From contig OZ026520.1 in assembly GCA_964019695.1 (NCBI GenBank), positions 29,794,120 through 29,858,119 on the forward strand: 64,000 bases of DNA, read 5' to 3'. Within the stretch, counting starts at the first letter, position 1; each line of letters opens with the position of its first letter. Origin of the DNA: Loripinus fragilis. Its lineage: Eukaryota; Mollusca; Bivalvia; Lucinida; Lucinidae. A model generated the notes under the pieces. It had not been told where the DNA came from. It searched no databases and saw only the letters and a list, made by a program, of their open reading frames with translations. Of this stretch, positions 1 through 9,662 are shown in pieces. The position numbers were made by a program, and so were the translations under genes.

Positions 1-1
1 A

Positions 2-634
2 GCTGGTAGGAGGCGAGATAATTCTGACGCTCAACCAGCACCACTACCAGGTAGAAATGATACTTTGAGTTCACCAACTGAGGACAATGGTTCCACGAGA
101 CCAGGTTTTCTAGCAGGAGCCGGTAAGAGGCGGAATAGTACTGACCCTAGACCTGGGCCACTACCAGGAAGGAATGATACCTTGAGCTCACCAACTGAGG
201 GTAACAAACATGACCCTAGGAGAGTAATCTTGCCAACAGGACCAAAACTAGCCCCTCCACCAGGTCGTAGTGGCAGTGTAGATATGACAACCCATAGCAG
301 CAATGAAACAAGGAAGTCCAGCTTACCAAGTGTATCTGGTAGTTCGTTTCCTAAATTAGCTCCTCCACCGGGACGTAACAGTAGTCTTGATCAATCTCAC
401 AGACCTCTAGGTGTGGCTCCTGGTGCACCCACTCCACACCCTCATTTTGCCCCAAATGCACCTCAGAGCCTTAGATTAGGAGCCGGCACTGGCACCAGCA
501 GTCCATGGAAGGCCAAACCAGGCAACCCTCCTTTGCCAGCACCCAGCAGTCTTACTGCTAGAATACTTCGCAATAATGCTTCTAGCATGGGTTCCACACC
601 AACCCCCTCTCCTCATGACCAACAACATAAGTAA
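2..634 (+). CDS. C-terminal part of an unidentified proline/serine-rich protein (5' end outside window)
   Basis: The frame is open from the left edge to a TAA at 632-634, giving about 210 residues. No credible ATG begins it, so I read it as the last coding exon of a gene entering from the left. The protein is low complexity and probably disordered: rich in P, S, G, N and R, with no membrane segment or catalytic motif. It is internally repeated. DNA at 1-83 recurs at 118-200 (period 117 bp, 39 codons), both copies encoding a basic patch followed by PLPGRNDTLSSPTE. A second motif, PKLAPPPGR plus S/N, appears around 240-284 and 350-391. Basic-then-serine sites (RRRDNS, KRRNST, TRKSS) resemble basophilic kinase or 14-3-3 sites, and the PxxP runs resemble SH3 ligands; both readings are inference. 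Synonymous differences between the repeat copies fit real coding sequence. I do not recognise the family. An upstream splice acceptor would lie outside the window. Confidence 0.7.
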   Translation, partial: AGRRRDNSDAQPAPLPGRNDTLSSPTEDNGSTRPGFLAGAGKRRNSTDPRPGPLPGRNDTLSSPTEGNKHDPRRVILPTGPKLAPPPGRSGSVDMTTHSSNETRKSSLPSVSGSSFPKLAPPPGRNSSLDQSHRPLGVAPGAPTPHPHFAPNAPQSLRLGAGTGTSSPWKAKPGNPPLPAPSSLTARILRNNASSMGSTPTPSPHDQQHK

Positions 635-870
635 AGAAAAATCTGGTTCATTGTTTCTTCCAATCAAAATGAATATCAAAATATATACTTTTATTTATAT
701 TGGAAAAATATTGAATAATTTAAAGTTTTGTGAAAACAAAAACATGGTTAGCAACAATGATGTTAAAATATTTTTCACCAACCAGTCAAATCAAGGACAA
801 AATTGAAAGAAATGGTTACTATGGAAATTTAATGATTTGACTAAAATAAAGAGTTTGAGCTACTAGTTGT
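635..870 (+). other. Probable 3' UTR with polyadenylation signal
   Basis: AT-rich sequence directly follows the stop codon. A canonical AATAAA lies at 845-850, about 215 bp downstream of the stop, so cleavage would be expected near 860-875. This is the only plausible transcript end for the gene at the left edge. The exact cleavage site is not visible. Confidence 0.5.
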
Positions 871-1207
871 TGGGATACTTTCAAAATAGTTTGTGAATGG
901 ACAAAGAAAATGTGAAAATGCTAATTAGAAAACACATGTAGCCAATTAAGAACTGGAGTATGAAACATTTGGAATATAAGTAAAAGTATGAAAGTGTGAA
1001 TCAGTTGACTAACATGAGAAATCTTTATCAGTAGTATTTGTCAAGGGATGAACCAATGGAACCTAGTTTTAGAATGGACTGAACCAAATGAATTTGAAGA
1101 CGAAATTGATGAATATTCTACCAGCAGAAGATCACTAAATATGAAGGACAGAAAATACAACTATAATGAAAATCAAATGAATTTGAAGACAAGAATGATG
1201 AATATAG
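871..1207. other. AT-rich non-coding stretch
   Basis: No open frame of note. The phrase 'aaatgaatttgaagac' recurs near 1,087 and 1,177, a weak local duplication. Nothing else recognised. Confidence 0.4.
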
Positions 1208-1345
1208 GGCCAGTTTAGCAAAAATAATTTGCGTAAAATTGCGATGATTTTCTTATCCATCAGTTTAAACATGTGTTTTGGGTGCTCTCATTGAGACGGT
1301 TCTTTTGAGTACCCACAACATATGTTTTGGTTGAGAAATAAGAAA
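1208..1345 (+). repeat. Dispersed ~140-bp repeat, copy 1
   Basis: This stretch matches the reverse complement of about 14,520-14,668, which lies inside a larger inserted element. Shared landmarks are 'gcgtaaaat', 'tttctta', 'ggtgct', 'attgagacggtt' and 'gagtacccacaacat', in the same order. A shorter relative is at 7,890-7,955. The middle is partly self-complementary (GGGTGCTC with GAGTACCC). Class unknown; a small non-autonomous DNA element is likely. Confidence 0.6.
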
Positions 1346-1811
1346 AATAATTTTCAGTTACACACTCTTATCTGGGGGCCTGGATGAATACTCTTTAAGC
1401 AGAAAACCTTTAGCCACAGAAAGAACTCTTGAAAGTCGAATGAATCTGAAGAAAAAAATGATGAACATCTTTGAGTACACAGCTAGATATGATTGAAAAT
1501 ATATCAAAAGACAACTAAATATTAATGAAAAAGAGATTCTATCAAAAGACCACAGTCAATGCCCGCAAAATACATCTGTATCATATGATTATCAAAGATG
1601 ACTTTCAATTTACTAAGACTAAATGAGAGAACAAAGCTGTTGAAATAAAGAGACTTTATCCAGGATGAAAACACAATTTTATCTGACAACCATGATACAT
1701 CATAATGAACTAGTGAAAATGACTTAGAACAAGCAGTATAAAGAACAAATATACATATCAGACAACCCACTTTATGCCAAGTATCTATATAATGGAACAT
1801 AAGCAAACAAG

Positions 1812-1860
1812 GTAGACCCAGATGAGATGCAGCAAATAGCCACATCTCATCTGGGTCTAC
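1812..1860. repeat. Perfect 18-bp hairpin (dispersed hairpin family)
   Basis: GTAGACCCAGATGAGATG at 1812-1829 is exactly complementary to 1843-1860, with a 13-nt loop. The flanks 'gcaaac' and 'tttgct' extend the symmetry loosely. It resembles the hairpins at 2,523, 4,357, 5,679, 7,118, 9,388 and 59,828. Confidence 0.75.
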
Positions 1861-2522
1861 ACTATTTGCTGTGCTAAAAGCTATATACATTTACCAAATT
1901 AGTTTAAGATTTAGATCAGCCTTTCCTCATAATGAATAATAGGCAATATTAGTGGAAGGTTCCATTTGGCATAAATGGGCTTAAAAGAAAACCATGATGA
2001 AACAGCAGATAAAAATGTCAGGAATATGACTCAAATTGATTTGTACTCAAAAGATGGTTTTCAAGCAGTACTAATAGTGTCTAAAATTCTTGAAAGACGA
2101 ATACAGATTTGGAGAGTAAACGAAATAGCAAAAGCTGTGAAAATTATAAAAAGAATGTGATATTGTCTTCTTGTTAACCTGTGTGTTGTTGTTTTTTCAA
2201 TGCATGTGGAAGATAATCCTTGTATTCTCAAAGTTGAACCCTCTTGGGAAGACGTTGGTCTTAGGAAAATTTCTTTTGAATTCAAAAATCAGAACTAAGT
2301 GGAGCATTTAGAGTGCTTTTCTGATTTACCCACTTTATTTGATCAACCAAAACATATGCAAGGATTTGACAAAATAACAATTTATGAAAAAATCAACTTA
2401 TTCAGATACACCAACTAAAAATATCAGTTCTGTTTTGATGCTTTCATATCTGATGCAACTGTCCATAATTAAACCCTTTGTATACTGGAAGCCCCTAAAC
2501 TGGTACTTTGGCAAGCAGTGAA
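1861..2522. other. Non-coding stretch, no feature recognised
   Basis: AT-rich unique-looking sequence. Two short open frames on opposite strands overlap around 1,975-2,285 and show no domain or coding bias I can recognise. Confidence 0.35.
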
Positions 2523-2565
2523 GACCCAGATGAAATGCAGCATAATGCTGCATTTCATCAGGGTC
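2523..2565. repeat. 21-bp hairpin, one mismatch
   Basis: Arms at 2523-2543 and 2545-2565 pair at 20 of 21 positions around a single-base loop. The arm begins GACCCAGATGAAATGC, so it belongs with the hairpin at 1,812. Confidence 0.75.
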
Positions 2566-2780
2566 TGCACGGTTTGTACAGATCAAAATAACCTTCAGAG
2601 ACAGCCTGTGACCCCTTAAAGTACAAAATTGGCAATCGCCTACTTAATGTATCAATATGTATGGGGAAAATCCATCAGAATACAAAGGCTAAACAAAATG
2701 GTTACAACTTTCTTCCACATACTTTCTGTATATAGTTTTGTTTTGTAAATTTTATGTTATGCTGCTGGTGGCATAAGCGT

Positions 2781-2998
2781 GTATATTGTATATAAAAATT
2801 TACTTTTTTGACCTTTCGAATTCTATTTTTACACTTTCCCTCTTGATGTATTAAGTAAATATTGTATATTGTTTATAAAAATTAACTTTTTTGACCTTTC
2901 AAATTCTATTTTTACACTTTTCTTCTCGATGTATTGAGTGAATATTGTATATAAAAGTAACCTTTGACCTTTCAAATTTTATTTTTACACTTTCTTTA
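2781..2998 (+). repeat. About 80-bp imperfect tandem repeat, 2.7 copies
   Basis: Three consecutive copies share 'tattgtatataaaa', 'ttgacctttc', 'ttctatttttacactt' and 'gatgtatt'. The third is shortened. Confidence 0.75.
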
Positions 2999-3044
2999 AT
3001 TTTATACATACTAGGCCAAAATAGAAATGCTGCATATTAAAATT

Positions 3045-3251
3045 AACCCTTAAAGCGCCAATCACGATTTCAGCAGACGACAAATTCTGCCACATCTTTC
3101 CTAATTTTCGAAAGAAATAAGGAATGATATTTATGAATCGTCTGCCAGCAGCTGGTTCTCGTGAGTATCATGCCTGATTTGTTATTTTTGAAAAAGAGGC
3201 AACATTTGATATTGTTGTTTGCTGCAAATTTTAGGTGGCGCTTTAAGGGTA
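3045..3251. mobile_element. MITE-like element with 15-bp TIRs
   Basis: The left end ACCCTTAAAGCGCCA (3046-3060) is the exact reverse complement of the right end at 3236-3250. The element is about 205 bp with no coding capacity. Just inside the left end is 'cagcagacgac', a phrase also found in the element at 4,320-4,837. Target-site duplication is unclear; a TTAA-like flank is present on the left only. Confidence 0.65.
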
Positions 3252-3451
3252 AAAAACATTGCATGTTAAATGAGTTAAAAAATTTCATCTGCAATCTATC
3301 AGTCTACTGCAATAGCACCCAATAATGACGAAAGACAATTGCAACTATTTTTGTCTTGATTTAATACAGGGTATCATGTCACTTTACTCTCAGTTCACTA
3401 ACATCCATTTAGAAAAATAAAAAGACAAAGTAAAACCTACTAACTTCTACT

Positions 3452-3775
3452 GCTAACAATAATGAAATATACTGTGTAGTTATCACTCTAGGCCAAAGTT
3501 CTCTTGTCATGCTGGTAGAATCTTATCTACCTGTTTAAGATAGACATGTTTGAATCTGGCTAAATAACCTAGCTACTCTGCAGCTATGGAAGAGAGTTAT
3601 TTCAATGTTCAAGGCTAACAATAATGGAATATACTGTGTAGTTATCACTCCAGGCCAAAGTTCTCTTGTCATGCTGGTAGAATCTTATCTACCTGTTTAA
3701 GATAGACATGTTTGAATCTGGCTAAAGAACCTAGCTACTCTGCAGCTATGGAAGAGAGTTATTTCAATGTTCAAG
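3452..3775 (+). repeat. Recent tandem duplication, 162-bp unit x2
   Basis: Positions 3452-3613 and 3614-3775 match almost base for base; I see only a few substitutions, such as 'actcta' against 'actcca'. A few bases of a third unit follow. No coding frame spans it. Confidence 0.9.
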
Positions 3776-3898
3776 GCTAAAAAACACAAATGAACAAATT
3801 ATTAAAGATGGGCTGTCAATCATTCCAAAGAAAATCATTCAATCTACCAGCAGAGTTAGTTATTACATGCCAGATGTTTACTTTTCCATGTCTATATA

Positions 3899-3985
3899 AT
3901 CCAAGAAAATCCGTCCCTTTTTAACTGAAAGATTGTTGATGGGACATAAAGAATCAAATCAAACAAAACAAAAATGTCAATATAA
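3899..3985 (+). mobile_element. 5'-truncated SINE fragment (3' end only)
   Basis: The string 'aactgaaagattgttgat' followed by 'gggacataaagaatcaaa' and an A/C-rich tail matches the 3' parts of the SINEs at 7,506-7,710 and 55,869-56,142. The tRNA-like head is missing, as expected from incomplete reverse transcription. Confidence 0.7.
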
Positions 3986-4319
3986 TTACAAACTGTAATT
4001 TCAAGCTTAATACTACCTTTTATAGTCCACAGGCGTTTAAGACAATGATACAGCCTATAATTGCCAGTGAATAATTCAAAACTATTTTTTTTTTAATTTT
4101 TTAGATTAATTGTGATAACAAAGGTCGATTTCATTTTGTTGTCTGTTGCACTTTGCAATTGATGTAAGGGCTGACACCTTGTCAGCAGCTAGAGCACAGT
4201 AAATTTTAAGCAAAGTAGAGAGACATTAGTATTATTTTTTGTAAACTTCTATATAGAGCACTTTAATAGGATTTTTTTTAGTTTCAATGCAGAGCAGAGT
4301 TTTGTTTAACTCATTATCT

Positions 4320-4837
4320 CCTAGTGTCGTCTGCTGATAACTTTTGCAAACAGTTTGGACCCAGATCAGGCCCGACAGAAAGTCGGGCCTGTTCTGGATC
4401 CAATCTGTTTGACAGGCTGATCGTATTTCTGAAAGAAGTTTTTAAAAAAAAATATACATGTATTTTGAAAAAATCAGCAGACGACAAAATAGCCGGAATT
4501 TTTTTCCAGATGTCAAAGAGTCACATATGGTCAGTAGTATATAATATATTTGTATGAGTTTCTTTTGGTGTTTAGTATTCATAAACCTTCATTTTGTTGC
4601 ATAATCCTCCACATATGAGTAATGTTCTACAAACACCATTTTTTTTTGACAAAATTGTCGAAAGTGCATCCCCCGATCAGACTGCTCCTTAGCAGTCCTA
4701 CACTGTTTCCTGTTCAGACAGCATATTATAAATCTATTACCCTAAAATAAGAACTTCAAACAGTTGGCCCGACTTTTGTTTGGCGTGATCTTGGAGTCAA
4801 ACTGATTGCGAAGGTTATCAGCAGACAACAATGACAG
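4320..4837. mobile_element. MITE-like element with long degenerate TIRs and an internal hairpin
   Basis: The left end GTCGTCTGCTGATAAC (4326-4341) pairs with GTTATCAGCAGACAAC (4814-4829), one mismatch. Similarity continues inward for about 30 more bases through a shared 'CAGTTTG' and 'AGATC'. Inside, 4357-4376 and 4382-4401 form a 20-bp hairpin (18 pairs, 5-nt loop) of the dispersed family. A 77-codon open frame at 4,324-4,557 lies within the element and is not credible as a gene. Confidence 0.65.
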
Positions 4838-5035
4838 GTCAAGAGTTATGGGTGAACAATCTCAGTAATATTCTTATCATTTCAAAATCTAATGATATTG
4901 TTAGATCAAATTTTGGTGGAGTATTATGCTATGCACTTTGTTTCCTCTTTTGTTCTGTTAGCTTTTTTATTAAAACAAAATACTCTTTAAAAATGCCTTT
5001 TGTTTTGTTTAAATATTTCTCAGTAATTATGACAG

Positions 5036-5237
5036 TATAGTAAAACCTGTCTTAAGTGGCCACTCAAAAATATACAAAACAAAGGTCTTAAAGACAAATG
5101 TTAGCTTAATGAAGGTCAAAAGTATTGCAGAATGCTCTCTTGGAGCATTCTGCAATACTTTTGACCTGCATTAAGCGATAATTGGTCTTAAAAATAAACA
5201 ATTTTTTGAGTGACCGTTTAAGACAGGTTTTACTGTA
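5036..5237. mobile_element. Near-palindromic MITE, 'AGTAAAACCTGT' family, copy 1
   Basis: The ends TATAGTAAAACCTGTCTTAA and its complement at 5219-5237 pair closely, and pairing continues into 'ccactcaaaaa'/'ttttttgagtgacc'. The centre holds a perfect 25-bp hairpin: 5113-5137 with 5143-5167, loop of 5. Almost the whole 202 bp can fold into one stem. A related copy is at 8,101-8,274. Confidence 0.8.
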
Positions 5238-5249
5238 GTATGTGTGAAA

Positions 5250-5325
5250 CCAGTGAGTATGACCAAGAAATGCTACAGATCACAGCTCAACCCATGGCAC
5301 CGTGAGGAAGAGTTCTTGAGACACA
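5250..5325 (+). repeat. Short dispersed repeat, paired with 6,268-6,362
   Basis: Both stretches run 'agtgagtatga', 'aggaaat/agaaat', a 'cacag'-rich middle, 'tggcaccg' and 'gaggaagag', then 'gagacac'. A weaker echo is near 17,350 inside satellite B ('gtgaggaaataccacattcac'-like). Origin unknown. Confidence 0.5.
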
Positions 5326-5537
5326 GATACGAGGGTCAGTCAAAAATAACTGAGAGTTAGTAAATATCTTCTGACTGGGAACATGCAACAATGCAGTTAA
5401 TATGAGAGGTAACTGATAAAACCTGCTTTGGGGTTTGCAACCAGGTAAGGTTTAAACCTTGCTCCGCGATAGAGGCTAGCTAGGATTTGAAGTTTGGCCT
5501 GTAGCAAGTGTACCTATTATACTATCGGGATAGTAAA

Positions 5538-5782
5538 ATTTGAGCCGTGACATGTGATTTCCAACAATGTGGCATTTTGACATGTGTAGACTCAGACGAG
5601 CCTCTGCAGCCTCCTTTTACACTCAGAAATTCCAAATGGTGTTCAGTCAGTAGCTTAACAATCATTGAATATATAAGTGACTAGCAAAGGCTCTGATCAG
5701 ACTGGGCATATGCGCAGGCTGATCTGAGGCTTTGCTGGTCGCACATACTACATTGTTGGAAATCTCATGCACTGGCTCAAAT
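5538..5782. mobile_element. MITE-like element with 'ATTTGAGCC' ends
   Basis: Left ATTTGAGCC then TTTCCAACAATGT (5538-5571) pairs with right ACATTGTTGGAAA then GGCTCAAAT (5750-5782). The centre, 5679-5740, is itself an imperfect hairpin: GACTAGCAAAG and TGATCAG on one arm, CTGATC and CTTTGCTGGTC on the other. From memory this layout resembles a high-copy clam repeat family; that is knowledge I could not check here. Confidence 0.7.
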
Positions 5783-5823
5783 ATCAAATGTGCTGGTTAG
5801 ACTGCTGGTATGCACAGTCTAGT

Positions 5824-6047
5824 CCTGAGGTTATAAAACTTTTTTCATGCTCAACTCAAGCATGAAATTTCAACTGCTCATAACAATTTAAATGCCGACA
5901 AAGATGTTTCTTTAAGTCTTTCAGATGTTGTGTTTATCATGCTAATAAATGTTAAAATGCCAACAATTGTTGGCATTTAACATTTATGAGCAGGATAAAT
6001 TTTGTGCTCAGCCGAGTTGAGCATGATTTTTTTTTTATAACCTTGGG
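5824..6047. mobile_element. Near-palindromic element with 'AGGTTATAAAA' ends
   Basis: Left 'gaggttataaaac' plus 'tcatgctcaactc' (from 5827) pairs with right 'gagttgagcatga' plus 'ttataacctt' (to 6044). The centre at about 5940-5996 is a strong hairpin built on AAATGCCAACA / TGTTGGCATTT. About 224 bp, no coding capacity. Confidence 0.75.
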
Positions 6048-6267
6048 GCCTGGTCTACACTTTTACTTTTGTTGTCTGCATGCTACAAAGTCGGGGTTTC
6101 TCGCATAGAGGCCCATCTTCTAAGGCGTATAATTCCTTATAAAATTAATCCAATTTTGAGGTTTGTGGTCTGCTGCCTAAATAGCATAATCTTACACTCA
6201 ATCAAAACATGACCATTGACTTGCAGACATTTTAACCTGAAAAGTGTTTCTTGGAATTAAGCATAAA

Positions 6268-6362
6268 AATAATAAGTGAGTATGATCAGGAAATACCACA
6301 ATCACAAACCACAGACAACCCTGTGGCACCGCGAGGAAGAGCCGCTCAACCACCACGAGACA
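6268..6362 (+). repeat. Short dispersed repeat, partner of 5,250-5,325
   Basis: Shares 'agtgagtatga', 'ggaaat', 'tggcaccg' and 'gaggaagag' in order with the other copy, with a longer middle. Confidence 0.5.
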
Positions 6363-6455
6363 CCAGGAAGACAAATTAAGCAAAGCAATCAGCTCTCTCT
6401 TCCCCATCTAGATGATTGCAATACTACAATGGACATAAAGTAACCCTAAGCCATC

Positions 6456-6472
6456 GGGGGGGGGGGGGGGGG
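6456..6472 (+). repeat. Run of 17 G
   Basis: Uninterrupted G tract. It could form a G-quadruplex and is a likely spot for sequencing length error. Confidence 0.9.
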
Positions 6473-7117
6473 CTTAAATGCATTTTACTGGTACCAAATC
6501 TTTGCCCTAGATTCTGCTGTTGTTGAAGTACAAGAAATGTTCAGCTCGCATGGAGGCCATCTAACTAATGCAATGTATCAACATGGAGAAACACTCTAAT
6601 CAAATTAACACTCCATGATGAAACAAAGAAAAGGGCTCATGACTCACAGATAGTCAGAGCTAAAAAAAACCTCAAGTTGAGCCACGGTGGGTCCCGCTAC
6701 AGATAAGCATCAGGCACCAACCCACTGATTAAAGCTTTACGTCAGATCATCAAAAATTTGATGCAGGTGAACCTTTCATTAAAGTTTAATTCAAAAAGGC
6801 TGTTCCTATGTGATTTCAACAGTGTATTTATACTTGGGACCATTGTGTAATTAAATCATAGTGATTCATTCATACAAAAGTTTTAGTAAAATAAAATATA
6901 TGTGTGCATACTATGTTAAATATTGCATCTTAACTTCAATTGACCTTATTCAACCTAATATGCCCATACGCTCTGATAAGTGCACAATGATTTCATTTTG
7001 AGTTGTGAATGCAATATCTATTTCTGATTTCCAGTTAGTACAGTGGTACAGTTTCAAAATCATTTTTTTTTTTCGCAAAATTATTTCAGGAATACCATCT
7101 GAGTGTCATAGAGATTA
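6473..7117. other. Non-coding stretch, no feature recognised
   Basis: AT-rich; no long open frame, no repeat noticed apart from short T runs. Confidence 0.35.
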
Positions 7118-7165
7118 GATCCAGATCAGGCCAGATGTTTTGTCGGGCCTGATCTATCTGGGTCC
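7118..7165. repeat. Hairpin of the dispersed family
   Basis: GATCCAGATCAGGCC (7118-7132) faces GGCCTGATCTATCTGGGTC (7146-7164), with three or four unpaired bases. The right arm continues into 'caatctgtttgcaaa', also seen next to the hairpin at 4,357. Confidence 0.65.
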
Positions 7166-7505
7166 AATCTGTTTGCAAAGGCTATGAGCATATGACTCTA
7201 GTAGGCAATGAGTTAATCTGATGAAGCCAGTTGATCTGGATCAACACTTTTCAAAAAGGGTTGAAAGAAAAAAATTGTGCATGATGCACTTGTTAGGTTG
7301 AATATAGTTATAAAGGCAATGTGTGTATATTATGACAAGTATTCTATCTACACTTTAAAGGCACTATACTCTTTAAAATGATCATTTTTCATCCAACACA
7401 AATATTCAAATTGCCAGGTATTTTTCAGCAATAACTTGATGCACCAGAAATGATAAAATTTATATTGAAATTACTTATAATATGAAAGATAAGTAATTTT
7501 TGAAC

Positions 7506-7710
7506 ATTTCTTTCTTTTGTTTGATTTGATTATTTACATCCCATCAACAATCTTTCAGTTATAAAGGGTTAGGTCTTCCTGGGTTGAACCAGTACTAAGC
7601 TAGGATTAATGTTCTTGCTCAAGGACACGACGTAGTAATACAGGTGAGGCTTGAACACGTGGCCCCTCAGTCTCGAGTTAAGCACTCTACCACTGAGCCA
7701 CTGCGCTCCC
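7506..7710 (-). mobile_element. tRNA-derived SINE, near full length
   Basis: Read on the minus strand it begins GCGCAGTGGCTCAGTGGTAG, a tRNA-type A box, followed by a B-box-like 'gtgttcaagcct', then a middle domain with 'gtgtccttgagcaaga' and 'cttagtactggttcaac', then 'actgaaagattgttgatg' and an A-rich tail. The same order occurs at 55,869-56,142 and, in part, at 53,616-53,835 and 3,899-3,985. It is a Pol III-type retroposon and not a tRNA gene: there is no cloverleaf and the head joins a non-tRNA body. Confidence 0.85.
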
Positions 7711-7889
7711 TTGAATATTTCTGATGAAAACTTCTCATTTTAATGGATTTAATTCCTTTATTAAAGACATTATGAGCATTCAAATAAATCCAACTATTGT
7801 CCTCAACAACTTGAGCCTGCACATGAGATGGGCGAAGGATATAGAGGCACAAACCTGTGCCTAACCCATCAGTTTTAACTTATGATTTA

Positions 7890-7955
7890 GGTGCTTAAAA
7901 GAACAGTATCATTGAGTACCCAACGCATATGTTTTGATTGAGAAACAAGAAATTT
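7890..7955 (+). repeat. Dispersed ~140-bp repeat, partial copy
   Basis: Contains 'aggtgctt', 'gagtaccca' and 'catatgttttgattgagaaa', matching the order in 1,208-1,345 and in 14,520-14,668 (reverse). Confidence 0.5.
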
Positions 7956-8100
7956 ACATTTTTGGTACACAAGGCCAGTGTGCAGTCTTGCCAGAGCCTT
8001 CACTGCCCGACCGGCCAGAGTTTCTTAGGTAGATTTGACACAAAATATTACGTTTCTAGCCACACGACTGACCAGACAGAATTCACACACATACCATATG

Positions 8101-8274
8101 TACAGTAAAACCTGTGTAAAATGACCACTTTCAAAAAGAATGAAAATTGGTTTTACAGGCCAATTATCGCTTAACGCAGGTCGAAGAAATAATTAAGACC
8201 TTCATTAGATTACCATTTGTCATTAAGATCTTTGTTCTGTCTTTTTTTGAGTGGCCGTTTTACACAGGTTTTAC
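8101..8274. mobile_element. MITE, 'AGTAAAACCTGT' family, copy 2
   Basis: Left TACAGTAAAACCTGTGTAAA and then 'tgaccact' pairs with right 'gagtggccgttttacacagg' and then 'ttttac'. The inner sequence 'ccaattatcgcttaa' matches the inner right arm of copy 1 at 5,036-5,237. It abuts the first satellite A unit. Confidence 0.8.
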
Positions 8275-8341
8275 AAGGGTTTTACGTACCATTACCTCAT
8301 GTGTTGGCCCATTTACCATAACCATAGTCCTGCTGATCATA

Positions 8342-8998
8342 TATTATTGGTTAATGATTTTTCCTTTGGAACATTGTCAGACTGGCGGCATGTTTGTGGT
8401 AGCCAAATTAAAAAAAAAGACAGGCTAAACCTTACCCTAATGACTTTCGATTGGGAACGATGTCAGTTGGCATCTAACATGGTTAATGACTCTTCTTCGA
8501 AGCATTGTTACACTGGCGGCGTGTTTATGGTAGCCAAATTTAAAAAAGAACGGCTAAACCTAACCCTTATGACTTTCAATTGGGAACGTTGTCAGTTGGC
8601 ATCTAATATCGTTAATGACTTCCTTCATAGCATTGTCACACTGGCGGCGTGTTTATGGTAGCCAAATTAAAAAGACAGGCTAAACCTAACCCTAATGACT
8701 TTCAATTGGGAACGTTGTCAGTTGGCATCTAATATCGTTAATGACTTCCTTCATAGCATTGTCACACTGGCGGCGTGTTTATGGTAGCCAAATTAAAAAG
8801 ACAGGCTAAACCTAACCCTAATGACTTTCAATTGGGAACGTTGTAAGTTGGCATCTAATATGGTTAATGACTCTTCCTTCGGAGTATTCTCACACTGGCG
8901 GCGTGTTTATGGTAGGTAACCAAATTTAAAAAAAAAAGGTGGCCTAATGACTTTCAATTGGGAATGCTGTCGGTTGACATCTAATATTGTTATATGGC
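8342..8998 (+). repeat. Satellite A, outer-edge variant, plus orientation (~5 units)
   Basis: Units of about 125 bp run 'gacaggctaaacctaaccct', 'aatgactttcaattggga', 'gtcagttggcatctaat', 'gttaatgac', 'cttccttc', 'cattgtcacactggcggcgt', 'gtttatggtagccaaatta' and an A run. The edge is more diverged than the main array and carries GTTAATG, CTTCCTTC and GGCGTG, where the main array has GCTAATG, CTTCATTT and AGCGTA. The same variant reappears, inverted, at 51,596-52,690. Long open frames here are repeat artefacts. Confidence 0.9.
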
Positions 8999-9263
8999 TC
9001 CTATAAAAGACCTCCTCTGATTGGCTTAAACTAGCTTGCGCTGGTTGTGACAGATCATGATGTCAAACAGTGATGAGCTAAAGACAGGTTAACAAGTGTT
9101 GTCAGTCTTGACAGAGAGCTAAAAATAGATTGAACTAAATCTAGCCCAGATGACATGGCTTTTGTCAGAGCCAACAGAGAGCTAAAAATAGACATTGAAA
9201 CACTGACTGGTTTCTTATGTATATTTCACAGGTAAAATGTTTGTTCATTTTATGAGAACAGCA
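8999..9263. other. Non-satellite sequence interrupting array A
   Basis: Unique-looking sequence with one short internal duplication: 'acagagagctaaaaatagat' occurs near 9,110 and a near copy near 9,174. Nothing else recognised. Confidence 0.4.
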
Positions 9264-9494
9264 TTTAACCCATTTATGCTGAATGGAATTTCCCATCGTT
9301 ATCAATTGGAACAGTCCATTTCTGTTTTAAGGGATGTTAGGTGGTATTTTTAATTTTTATTCAAGTTTTAATAGAAAATTATGCAAGCAAACAGTGGAGA
9401 CCCTGATCAGACGCCGCATTCTGTTGCATCTGATCTGGGTCTGCGCTATTTGCCTATGTCCCACTTAAAGGACGCTAGGCATATATGGGTTAAA
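9264..9494. mobile_element. MITE with 16-bp TIRs, carrying a dispersed hairpin
   Basis: Left TTTAACCCATTTATGC (9264-9279) matches the complement of 9479-9494 at 15 of 16 positions. A hairpin of the 'gatcaga/tctgatc' family lies at about 9,388-9,450. It sits between the two A(+) blocks, so it, or the segment holding it, entered after the array formed or marks the old array edge. Confidence 0.75.
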
Positions 9495-9662
9495 ATGTAA
9501 TTGTTTTGCTTATCTCATAAGAGTTGCATAAATTTGGGAAGAAGATTGTTGAAATAACCTTCCTAGTGAAAGTGCATAAGGAACATCTGACTTGAGTAAA
9601 TTTATAAATATGAAAATACTTTAAATAAAACTAGGAAAAGAGAGACAGTGTCATATAACAAA

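Noticed and set aside
7660..7710. tRNA gene from the A-box and B-box motifs (also at 53,627 and 55,878)
   Set aside because: No acceptor-stem pairing or cloverleaf; each head continues into a shared SINE body and tail.
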